Of a stretch of 64,000 nt of DNA, positions 23,807 through 33,042 are shown piece by piece. The DNA lies in NCBI RefSeq assembly GCF_029867415.1, contig NW_026705217.1, positions 620,001 to 684,000 on the forward strand. The letters are read 5' to 3'. The position numbers and the translations under genes were made by a program. Under the pieces are notes generated by a model that worked only from the letters and a program-made list of their open reading frames with translations, was not told the origin of the DNA and ran no database searches. The stretch is from Vicia villosa. Its lineage: Eukaryota; Streptophyta; Magnoliopsida; Fabales; Fabaceae. The stretch's first letter is position 1. Every line of letters starts with the position of its first letter.

Positions 23807-26800
23807 TGTCATACCAAAAAGTTTGCCCAACATATTTATCCATGTTTCAGTCCATCTGACTTTCAAATGCTCAAAGATACACAAGAAGGGGTCGTACAGT
23901 CTCTCTCCTAAACAACAGCCTCTAAATTAGGGTTTCGGATTTAATCAAGGAATTTGAACTTCTGATACCTCAAGTGGATTCCATGATCTCTCATATGATT
24001 CAAAGTACCCTCATCAAGTTTCAAGCCCTGATTCAAAAGATTGCTCACTCAATGGCCCAAATAATCAACAATCGACTGGTTGACCTAAAAGTCAAACTAT
24101 GGTCAAATCACAGTCAAAGTTCCTGATTTTTTATATGCATTCTCATTTTGAAGTGTCATTCATCATTTGATCAAGGGTTGATCATGATTCATCAAGAAAA
24201 GGTCAAAAATCCACAAAAGTACAAAGTTGCTAAATTAGGGTTTCTAGGTAAAAGTCAACCGAACTATGACCAGCCATAACTCTCTCATACTTTCTCAGAA
24301 ATTCCTCAAACAAAGCTCATTCTCAAGGAAATTTGATTCTCTACAACGTTGATGTTGGGCCCAAGGTCAAGAAATGCTTCCGCATAAGAGATATGAGCCA
24401 ATACATTACAGGTCCTTCTAGAAGATCGCAAAAAGCTGTTTTTTGTCAGGAGCCATATCATCAAGATAAAATCTCCAAATGCAAAATATGTTCCAAAATA
24501 GCTTGTAGAGGACATCTTGAGCTTTCCAAAAAGTCCTAGAATATCTCCATATGATTAAAATTGAATGAGTTATGGTTTGCATAAGCTGGGCGATTTTGAG
24601 AAAACGCATGAAATACAAAGTGGAGAAGTTTGAGGTTTTTGAACCTTTGGGCCTAACTTTTTGATTTCAGACATGTCCATGGGTCTTATAGTTACCATTT
24701 AATTAATTATTTTATTTTTATAATATTTATCTTATTTATTTGAATTTTTAATTCATTTAAATATGAATAAATCATTATAAATGTGAAGAATTAATTTTAA
24801 ATCAAAGATTTGATTTTGTAATCAAATCCAATCATCCAAATGCTCCATATTAGCTGAAAATTTCGTGCAAAGTGGATTGGCAAGAGATTGATACAAGAAT
24901 AGCAACTTTCCAATCTAATTTCAATCAAATTTTTTCACCATCAAAACACTTGATTTTTATTTGATTCACTCAACATATTCTAACCCTATTTCATTCCTCT
25001 ATAAATAGACAACAGACACATAGTGTTAGGGGACGAAAAAAAGAGGAAAAGAGGGCTGAAGAACAAAGGTTCCAAAAGTGAAGAAATATAAAGAATTAGG
25101 GCATAAGTCAATTCGTGATTCAACAAGTTTCAAAGCATCCCACCCATCCCATTCAACTTCTGAGGTAAAAAAGAGTAGGTTTGAATCAATAGATGATCTT
25201 GATAACTCTTATAATGCTCGTATCAAACTCTCCATGTTCATGCATAAATTGAATTTTCTGTGGTTCATATTTTATCATTCTTCAATACAAACTAACCTTT
25301 GGTATGAGTTTCTAGTGTTATTGAGAGCAGCTTTGAACCCTTGAGCATGAGTTTTTACGTGGGAATTGCGAGACACCATGGCTATGGCTTGCAAGTTGCA
25401 AGCTTTCGTTTTCAATGGTGGGAGCCGTATCCGATCCAAAAGACTGTGCCAATCGGTTCAGGAGGCCGTGAATAAGTGATATGGGCATTTACTTTGTTTT
25501 ACTAACGTCGTTTTTGCTGAGTTTTGAGGTGTGCAGAAAATCCAAGGAGGAAGATGAACAGTGATGTTAAATTATCGACCACACGCGATTGGCTAGTTAG
25601 CGCGGTCCACCACCTTATCCGTTCGTTATTGGTCCACGCGCGCAATCAGGGACCCCACGCTGACTCATTTGACTTTCTCCCATTAATCATTCTGTTTTCT
25701 TATTTTTTTTATTTCGTTTGATTATTTATCAATTAATAAACGTAGCACAGATGGCTACTTGGTTGCGCTGGTAACCAACAACACCTGGGTTTGAACCCAG
25801 TGTAAGACATATTATTTTTCTACTTTCATTTGTTTGCGTTGCTACAGGATCCAGCGCATCCAGCCCAGGGATGACCACAGTGAGTCCTCATGCCAGAACC
25901 GTTGGATTTCCTCAACACAGATCCAACATCCAGGACGCTGCAGTTGCACCATGGACCATCAAAGACTCTGCCTCACAAGATCATAGCCAGGTTCTGTTGT
26001 TTTTTTTAGATTACTTCTTTTTTTCTTTTTTCTCTTTTTTTTCTTTTATAATTTTCTTTTTTATTGAATTAATATATTTTCACACAAGAATTATTTTATT
26101 TTTATTTCACAAAATATTAAAAAATGTTTTTTTTAATTAATAATTTAATTTTTAATTAAGTTTGTTTGGTTTAATTAGATAATTAACATAAAAGGTTTAA
26201 AATTAACATTAGCATTTGATTTTCTTAAATAATTTAATTAATTTTTTAGTTAAATAATTAGAATTATTTTTTTTAAAATTTTAATTTTAGTTTTAGGTTT
26301 AGCCTTTAATTTCAACAACCATAGATAACCCTAGAAATCTGTAGGTATGTATTGTCCATTAACTTAGTGTCTCTTCTCCTAAAACCTTATTCCCTAAAAA
26401 AATCAGGGTTTATCCTGAGTATTTTCAAAACCTTTTTCAGAACCTCTTTTATTTATTATCAATGCCTCATATTCGCCACAAAAAGTTTTCTACCTATCTT
26501 TTCTTCATTTTTTAGGGTTAATCAAAAATCCTTCCGACTACGCGCCATGCCAATCAAAAGCTAAGTTTCTATTTCTTTTCTCCTTTAAAATATCATTTTA
26601 ATCTTATTCTGCCTTTGCCTAAAAATAGGGTTTATTTCAAAAAGTCAATGAATCTCTCCTACACTCACCTCCCCATTATTTTCTGTTAATTCTCAGATGA
26701 TCAGAGTCAATCAAGGGTTCGAGGAAGATCAAGGCTCAAGATCAAGATGATTAAACTAATTATTATTCCCTCTTATTCTTCCGCCTTTTAATTTCCCCCA

Positions 26801-26874
26801 TCCCCGCATGTGTTTATTGTAATAGCGTAGGAATTTATTTTCTGCCTTTAATTTCCGTAATATTAATTGTTGTG
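23807..26874 (+). repeat. 3' LTR of element A, truncated at the junction with F
   Basis: It starts TGTCATACC after the polypurine tract. From 25044 it matches 1-1888. The match stops at 26874; the 871 bp equivalent to 1889-2759 are absent here. The tRNA-like module is at 25747-25802. The copy lacks the 56-57 bp present at 492-547 in the left LTR. The two LTRs show more differences than those of B, D or E, in keeping with A being the older host element. Confidence 0.88.
24998..25009 (+). promoter_or_regulatory. TATA box of element A LTR
   Basis: CTCTATAAATAGA is a strong plant TATA motif inside the LTR, placing a start of transcription a few tens of bases downstream, near 25030-25045. The left LTR lacks this part because of the window edge. 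Confidence 0.6.
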
Positions 26875-27107
26875 ATCAGGATACTCTAGAAGACTTAGTT
26901 GCGGACTAAGTGGAGAACCATTGTAATCCGTGCGATTAGTGGATTAAATCCTCAGTTGAGGTAAATCATCTCTGCGGGGGTGGACTTGAGTAGTTTAGTT
27001 AACAACGAACCAGGATAAAAATAACTGTGCAATTTATTTTTATCTGTCAAGTTTTTAAAGCTACACTTATTCAAACCCCCCCTTTCTAAGTGTTTTTCTA
27101 TCCTTCA
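26875..27107 (+). repeat. 5' LTR fragment of copia element F
   Basis: The sequence from the A junction to CTATCCTTCA precedes the primer site by two bases. It contains a C-rich tract (near 27076-27083) typical of LTR ends in this group. Full SIRE-type LTRs are about 1 kb or more, so this is a remnant. No target duplication can be identified at the left edge. Confidence 0.7.
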
Positions 27108-27109
27108 AT

Positions 27110-27121
27110 TGGTATCAGAGC
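27110..27121 (+). promoter_or_regulatory. Primer-binding site of copia element F
   Basis: TGGTATCAGAGC is complementary to the 3' end of initiator tRNA-Met, the standard primer of Ty1/copia elements. Confidence 0.95.
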
Positions 27122-27193
27122 GCCGGTTCTAAGGTGCAAACACTTAACCGTGTTTAGAAAAGATTCAGGAAGAGAAAAACGCTTCAGTAAAAG

Positions 27194-28252
27194 ATGGCTG
27201 GTGAATCTCAAGCAAATCCAACTCCATCTACATCTGGCTCTGCTGAGAAATACAATGGTAACAATGGTTATACTAGACCACCAGTATTTGATGGTGAAAA
27301 CTTTGAATACTGGAAAGATAAACTGGAAAGTTACTTTCTTGGTCTAGATGCTGATCTATGGGATCTTCTGTTGGATGGTTACAAACATCCTGTTAAAGCT
27401 ACTGGTGTAAGGCTCACGAGAAGCGAAATGAATGATGATCAAAAGAAAGATTTCAAGAATCATCACAAATGCAGGACTGTTTTGCTGAATGCTATCTCTC
27501 ATGCTGAGTATGAGAAGATATCTAACAGGGAAACGGCCCATGACATATATGAGTCCTTGAAGATGACTCATGAAGGAAATGCTCAAGTCAAGGAAACCAA
27601 AGCTCTTGCATTAATCCAGAAGTATGAAGCCTTCAAGATGGAGGATGATGAAGACATTGAAAAGATGTTTTCAAGATTTCAAACTTTGACTGCTGGATTG
27701 AGAGTTCTCGACAAAGGCTACACCAAGGCTGATCATGTAAAGAAGATCATCAGAAGTCTGCCCAGAAGATGGGGCCCAATGGTGACTGCATTCAAGATTG
27801 CCAAGAATCTGAATGAAGTCTCTTTGGAAGAGCTTATCAGTTCCTTGAGAAGCCATGAAATTGAGCTGGACGCAAACGAGCCTCAGAAGAAAGGTAAGTC
27901 TATTGCATTAAAATCAAATATCAAAAAATGCACTAACGCTTTTCAGGCTAGAGAAGAAGATCCTGAAGAATCAGAATCTGAAGAAGAAGATGAACTGTCC
28001 GTGATCTCCAAAAGGGTAAACCAACTCTGGAAGAGCAAGCAAAGGAAGTTCAGAGGCTTCAGAAGTTCAAAGAGATTTGAACATGGAGAATCTTCTGATG
28101 ACAGAAGATTTGACAAGAAGAAGGTCATGTGCTATGAATGCAATGAGCCTGGACACTATAAGAATGAATGTCCAAAACTTCAGAAGGAGAATCCCAAGAA
28201 GAAGTTTCATAAGAAGAAAGGTCTTATGGCAACATGGGATGATTCTGAATGA
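27194..28252 (+). CDS. gag: Copia element F Gag
   Basis: A 352-residue protein that would form the virus-like particle and bind element RNA in the cytoplasm. The N-terminal half matches the UBN2/gag-polypeptide domain of plant copia elements (FDGENFEYWKDKLESYF near residues 35-51, then ALIQKYEAFKMEDDEDIEKM). One zinc knuckle of CX2CX4HX4C form, CYECNEPGHYKNEC, is at residues 313-326. An acidic ESESEEEDE stretch lies around residue 260. ATG at 27194 is in a good context (AAGATGGCT) about 73 bp after the primer site. The frame ends at TGA 28250-28252 and then continues without another break into pol, so in close relatives gag and pol would be one polyprotein; here the stop separates them. Confidence 0.92.
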   Translation: MAGESQANPTPSTSGSAEKYNGNNGYTRPPVFDGENFEYWKDKLESYFLGLDADLWDLLLDGYKHPVKATGVRLTRSEMNDDQKKDFKNHHKCRTVLLNAISHAEYEKISNRETAHDIYESLKMTHEGNAQVKETKALALIQKYEAFKMEDDEDIEKMFSRFQTLTAGLRVLDKGYTKADHVKKIIRSLPRRWGPMVTAFKIAKNLNEVSLEELISSLRSHEIELDANEPQKKGKSIALKSNIKKCTNAFQAREEDPEESESEEEDELSVISKRVNQLWKSKQRKFRGFRSSKRFEHGESSDDRRFDKKKVMCYECNEPGHYKNECPKLQKENPKKKFHKKKGLMATWDDSE

Positions 28253-31200
28253 GAAGATGAATCTGACTCTGAAGATGAGCAAGCCAACTTTGCGCTGATG
28301 GCTACAGAAGATGATGGATCAGAATCTACATCAGAATCAGATTCTGAAGAGATATCCTTGGCTGCAAAAAGGACAAAGCACAACATGTCATGGTACCTGG
28401 ACTCTGGATGCTCACGACACATGACAGGAAGAAGGTCTATGTTCCAAGACCTGGTGCTTAAGTCTGGAGGAGAAGTCAAGTTTGGAGGAGATCAGAAGGG
28501 CAAGATAATTGGCTCTGGAACTATAAAGTCTGGTAACTCTCCTTCCATTTCAAATGTACTTCTTGTAGAAGGATTAACACATAACCTCTTATCTATCAGT
28601 CAATTGAGTGACAATGGTTATGATATAATCTTTAATCAAAAGTCTTGCAAGGCTGTAAATCAGAAGGATGGCTCAATCCTATTTACTGGCAAGAGGAAGA
28701 ACAACATTTATAAGACAGATCTGCAAGATCTTATGAGTCAGAAGGTGACTTGTCTTATGTCTGTTTCTGAAGAGCAGTGGGTCTGGCACAGAAGATTAGG
28801 TCATGCTAGTTTGAGAAAGATTTCTCAGATTAACAAACTGGATCTTGTCATAGGACTCCCTAATCTGAAATTCAAATCAGATGCTCTTTGTGAAGCATGT
28901 CAGAAGGGCAAGTTCTCCAAACCTGCATTCAAGTCCAAGAATGTTGTTTCTACCTCAAGGCCATTAGAACTCTTGCACATTGATCTGTTTGGCCCAGTAA
29001 AAACAGCATCTGTCAGAGGGAAGAAATATGGATTAGTCATCGTTGATGATTATAGCCGCTGGACATGGGTAAAGTTCTTGAAACACAAGGATGAGTCTCA
29101 TTCAGTGTTCTTTGATTTCTGCATTCAGATTCAATCTGAAAAAGAGTGTAAAATCATAAAGGTTAGAAGTGATCATGGTGGTGAATTTGAGAACAGATTC
29201 TTTGAAAAGTTCTTCAAAGAAAATGGTATTGCCCATGATTTCTCTTGTCCTAGAACTCCACAGCAAAATGGAGTTGTAGAACGAAAGAATAGGACTCTGC
29301 AAGAAATGGCCAGAACCATGATCAATGAAACCAATATGGCTAAGCATTTCTGGGCAGAAGCAATAAACACTGCATGCTATATTCAGAATAGAATCTCTAT
29401 CAGACCTATTCTAAATAAGACTCCTTATGAATTGTGGAAGAACAGAAAGCCCAACATTTCATATTTCCATCCTTTTGGATGTGTATGTTTTATTCTGAAC
29501 ACTAAAGATCATCTTGGTAAATTTGATTCCAAAGCACAAAAATGTTTCCTTCTGGGATATTCTGAACGCTCAAAAGGCTACAGAGTATACAATACTGAAA
29601 CATTGGTTGTAGAAGAATCAATCAATATCAGGTTTGATGATAAGCTTGGTTCTGAAAAACCAAAGCAGTTTGATAATTTTGCAGATTGTGATATTGATAT
29701 ATCAGAAGTTGTTGAGCCAAGAAGCAACGCATCAGAAGCAGAACTTCTCAGAAGCAAAGAATCTGAAGATCAAGTATCAGCTTCTCTGGAGAATCTAAGC
29801 ATTTCTGAAGAACCATCTGTCAGAAGATCATCCAGACTCATTTCTGGTCATTCAGAAGATGTCATTCTTGGAAAGAAGGATGATCCAATCAGAACAAGAG
29901 CATTCCTTAAGAACAATGCAGACTGTCAATTAGGTCTTGTATCTTTGATCGAGCCAACTTCTGTTGATCATGCTCTAGAAGATCCAGACTGGATAATTGC
30001 TATGCAAGAAGAACTGAATCAGTTTACAAGGAATGATGTTTGGGATCTTGTTCCTAGACCAGATGGATTCAATATAATCGGTACAAAATGGGTCTTCAGA
30101 AACAAGCTCAGTGAGAAAGGTGAAGTGGTAAGGAACAAAGCCAGACTGGTGGCTCAGGGTTACAGTCAGCAAGAAGGGATTGACTATACAGAAACCTTTG
30201 CACCAGTGGCCAGGTTAGAATCTATTCGTCTATTAATTTCATTTGCCACTCAACATAACATCACTCTCTATCAGATGGATGTTAAGAGTGCCTTCTTAAA
30301 TGGTTATATAGATGAAGAATTTTATGTCCATCAACCTCCTGGTTTTGAAGACTCTATGTCTCCTAATCATGTTTTTAAACTAAAGAAATCGTTGTATGGA
30401 TTGAAACAAGCTCCCAGAGCTTGGTATGAACGCTTAAGTTCTTTCCTTCTGGATAATGGTTTCACTAGAGGAAAAGTGGACACTACTCTCTTTTGTAAAA
30501 CCTTTAAAAGGGATATTTTAATTTGTCAAATATATGTAGATGATATTATTTTTGGAACATCTAATGCTACACTTGGAAAGGAGTTTGCTGAGTCTATGCA
30601 GGCTGAGTTTGAAATGAGCATGATGGGAGAACTCAAGTACTTCCTCGGAATACAAATAAATCAAACATCAGAAGGAACGTATGTTCACCAAACCAAGTAT
30701 GTGAAGGAACTTCTGAAGAAGTTTAATCTTCTAGACTGCAAAGAAGCCAAAACTCCTATGCATCCAACATGCATCCTAGGTAAGGATGAGGTAAGTAAGA
30801 AGGTAGATCAGAAGTTATACAGAGGTATGATTGGATCTCTTCTATATTTGACTGCTTCTAGACCTGACATTCTTTTCAGTGTTTGTTTGTGTGCTAGATT
30901 CCAATCAGACCCTAGAGAATCTCATTTAACTGCTGTTAAGAGAATTCTAAGGTATCTGAAAGGTACTACTAATGTTGGCTTAGTTTACAGAAAATCTAAA
31001 GAATACAACTTAGTAGGATTCTGCGATGCTGACTATGCTGGAGACAGAATTGAAAGAAAGAGTACTTCAGGAAGTTGCCAATTTCTTGGAAGTCATTTGA
31101 TCTCCTGGTATAGCAAGAAGCAAGCAACTATTGCTCTATCAACAACAGAAGCAGAATATGTCGCTGCTGCTGGTTGTAGTACACAGATGCTCTGGATAAA

Positions 31201-31480
31201 GAGTCAGCTAGAAGATTATCAGATATATGAGAGTAACATTCCTATATTCTGTGATAATACTTCTGCTATATGTTTATCTAAGAATCCTATTCTTCATTCA
31301 AAAGCTAAACATATTGAGATTAAACATCATTTCATAAGGGACTATGTTCAGAAGGGTGTTCTATCTTTAAACTTTGTGGATACAGACCATCAATGGGCTG
31401 ATATCTTTACAAAAGCCCTGGCTGAAGATAGGTTTAAGTTCATTCTGAAGAACATCAGTATGGATTTATGCCCAGAATGA
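28253..31480 (+). CDS. pol: Copia element F Pol: protease, integrase, reverse transcriptase, RNase H
   Basis: The frame is continuous with gag after the TGA; the first ATG is at 28298, giving 1060 residues. Counted from there, the protease motif WYLDSGCSRHM has its active D35-S36-G37. The pre-integrase zinc region runs from WHRRLGHASL to CEACQKGK. Integrase carries D229, D292 and E328 (a DD35E triad). Reverse transcriptase has MDVKSAFLNG and YVDD at 746-749. RNase H begins around GFCDADYAGD (D910) and continues to WADIFTKAL. All catalytic residues are present and there is no frameshift, so only the upstream TGA appears to disable normal expression. The stop codon TGA (31478-31480) lies within the target duplication of element E, so the insertion left the ORF end intact. 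Confidence 0.93.
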   Translation, partial: EDESDSEDEQANFALMATEDDGSESTSESDSEEISLAAKRTKHNMSWYLDSGCSRHMTGRRSMFQDLVLKSGGEVKFGGDQKGKIIGSGTIKSGNSPSISNVLLVEGLTHNLLSISQLSDNGYDIIFNQKSCKAVNQKDGSILFTGKRKNNIYKTDLQDLMSQKVTCLMSVSEEQWVWHRRLGHASLRKISQINKLDLVIGLPNLKFKSDALCEACQKGKFSKPAFKSKNVVSTSRPLELLHIDLFGPVKTASVRGKKYGLVIVDDYSRWTWVKFLKHKDESHSVFFDFCIQIQSEKECKIIKVRSDHGGEFENRFFEKFFKENGIAHDFSCPRTPQQNGVVERKNRTLQEMARTMINETNMAKHFWAEAINTACYIQNRISIRPILNKTPYELWKNRKPNISYFHPFGCVCFILNTKDHLGKFDSKAQKCFLLGYSERSKGYRVYNTETLVVEESINIRFDDKLGSEKPKQFDNFADCDIDISEVVEPRSNASEAELLRSKESEDQVSASLENLSISEEPSVRRSSRLISGHSEDVILGKKDDPIRTRAFLKNNADCQLGLVSLIEPTSVDHALEDPDWIIAMQEELNQFTRNDVWDLVPRPDGFNIIGTKWVFRNKLSEKGEVVRNKARLVAQGYSQQEGIDYTETFAPVARLESIRLLISFATQHNITLYQMDVKSAFLNGYIDEEFYVHQPPGFEDSMSPNHVFKLKKSLYGLKQAPRAWYERLSSFLLDNGFTRGKVDTTLFCKTFKRDILICQIYVDDIIFGTSNATLGKEFAESMQAEFEMSMMGELKYFLGIQINQTSEGTYVHQTKYVKELLKKFNLLDCKEAKTPMHPTCILGKDEVSKKVDQKLYRGMIGSLLYLTASRPDILFSVCLCARFQSDPRESHLTAVKRILRYLKGTTNVGLVYRKSKEYNLVGFCDADYAGDRIERKSTSGSCQFLGSHLISWYSKKQATIALSTTEAEYVAAAGCSTQMLWIKSQLEDYQIYESNIPIFCDNTSAICLSKNPILHSKAKHIEIKHHFIRDYVQKGVLSLNFVDTDHQWADIFTKALAEDRFKFILKNISMDLCPE

Positions 31481-31481
31481 G
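31477..31481. repeat. Target-site duplication of element E (left copy)
   Basis: ATGAG precedes TGTCATACCCC at 31482 and recurs at 44441-44445. Confidence 0.93.
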
Positions 31482-31750
31482 TGTCATACCCCAATTTTTG
31501 ACCCTAAGATCCTATATCATTCATATTTCAATCATTATTCAAGAGCTTCACTTGGAAGTTTTGTTTGTGGTGTTGCACTCACCTCATCAATAAGAGGGAC
31601 CATCAAGCACCAATGATTGTTTATCTTGTATGCATATTATACTAACCCAAATACCAAAAACATTGCTTTATTTCTTTGTAGGCGTTTGTTTTGTAGGTAC
31701 CAAGCCAAGACATGCATTAAGCAAGGCATTTTTCACATTTTTGACTGATG

Positions 31751-31935
31751 AAATCGATTTCCCTACTAGGTAAATCGATTTCCCTGCAGCAATCTTCAAC
31801 AAAATCACATTCTGGACAGCATGAAATCGATTTCCCTCCTGGGTAAATCGATTTCCCTAGTGTATTTTGCGCCAAATTCTCTTCTGGAACAGAGTGAAAT
31901 CGATTTCACTCCTGGGGAAATCGATTTCCTTCAGG
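31751..31935. repeat. Palindrome cluster 1 in LTR E (AAATCGATTT)
   Basis: Six copies of (G/T)AAATCGATTTC occur as three close pairs starting at about 31752, 31821 and 31897, upstream of the TATA box. The core is a perfect palindrome. Four more copies in two pairs lie at 32630-32737 downstream of the TATA box. The 3' LTR repeats them at +9564. Confidence 0.9.
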
Positions 31936-32170
31936 CGAAATTCAAAAAAAATAGAGAGGGAAGCTTGATTTGATTTTGGCACCTATTTTCTTTGACCATT
32001 TTTGTCATTCTACCAATTTTCCACCTCACCAAAATAATTCTCTTCATTAAACCCACTTAAACCCCATTTTACCACTTTTTACCATTTAATTGCCACTTTA
32101 ATCACCAATTAAACACAAGCTAATTACCAAATGCAAAAAGACCAAACTACCACTACTCTTGCTCTCATCC

Positions 32171-32178
32171 TATAAATA
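32171..32178 (+). promoter_or_regulatory. TATA box of LTR E
   Basis: TATAAATA followed by a C/T-rich stretch, a typical plant core promoter. The copy in the 3' LTR is at 41735-41742. Confidence 0.65.
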
Positions 32179-32788
32179 GAGCCCTCTACTCTCTCATTTC
32201 TCAAGCTTTTGAGAGCCAAAAAACCCCTTGCAATTTCTCTTCTCATCCCTACCAAATTCACCAAAGCTCTTTGTTCTTTCATAAAGTTTGTGAGTTACAT
32301 CTTGAACCTCACAAACTTTGAGCTAAACCACCATCCATTTCATTTTTCTTCTTCAATTGTTGAGAGATCAAGATTTGTGTTGGTGATTCTTGAAGTAGAT
32401 CCAAGTTTTGTTCAAGATTTGGTAAATTTTCTTCATCCTTTTTGTATATCATGATGTAGATCCTTGTTGCTTGTGTGTGATGCATCTTTGATGCTATATT
32501 GGTGCCATTTGATGGTGATTTGATGGAAAATTCGTGCTCCAATTGATGTTTGATCATAAGGTGTTTGTACATTTGTTCAAGTCAAGTTTTATGCCTCTAA
32601 ATGTTGTTTTTGCTGAATTTTACACTGAGGAAATCGATTTCCTTAAGGCTGAAATCGATTTCCTGCTGAGCGTGACTTGTTTTTTTTTGAAAACTGCACT
32701 ATGGAAATCGATTTCCCCCTGCATGAAATCGATTTCCTGCTGGCAGAATGTGGTTTTTTGCCTTTTTTATGTTTGTTTTGGTTTCCTA

Positions 32789-33042
32789 CTTCCTCCACTT
32801 CATTAATATCATTGGATCTAGGATGTTGATAGGTTTGAAATGACCTAATCCATAATATTAGATGAATGATATTAATGATAGTGTGAGTTGATTATCTTTT
32901 GTGAATTTTATTCTTCTTCCTCCATTTCATTAATATCATTGGATCTAGGATGTTGATAGGTTTGAAAGAACCAAATCCATAATATTAGATGAATGATATT
33001 AATGATAGTGTGAGTTGATTATCTTTATGCATTTTATCTTCT
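32789..33042 (+). repeat. 127-bp tandem duplication with inverted arms in LTR E
   Basis: Two copies begin CTTCCTCCA at 32789 and about 32916. Each contains TCATTAATATCATT and, about 50 bp on, its exact reverse complement AATGATATTAATGA (32800-32813 with 32865-32878; 32927-32940 with 32992-33005). The 3' LTR carries the same arrangement from 42353. Confidence 0.88.

Larger units (their letters stand above)
1..26874 (+). mobile_element. Element A: non-autonomous Ogre-like LTR retrotransposon, interrupted by C and B
   Basis: Two copies of one LTR (1-1888 matches 25044-26874) bracket an interior that starts with a primer site at 2764 and ends with a polypurine tract at 23794-23806. The element's own interior is 2760-7459 joined to 23266-23806, about 5.2 kb; the rest is inserted elements C and B. 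The only coding trace is a decayed gag C-terminus at 4140-4476. No protease, reverse transcriptase or integrase remains, so it would depend on proteins in trans. The interior resembles that of B over its whole length in reverse orientation, so A and B belong to one family. The left LTR is cut by the window start. The right LTR is cut at 26874, where copia element F begins. Confidence 0.85.

Noticed and set aside
32209..32454. 81-codon ORF just downstream of the TATA box in LTR E, repeated at 41773-42018
   Set aside because: Low-complexity hydrophobic composition, no domain. Its repetition only reflects the duplicated LTR.
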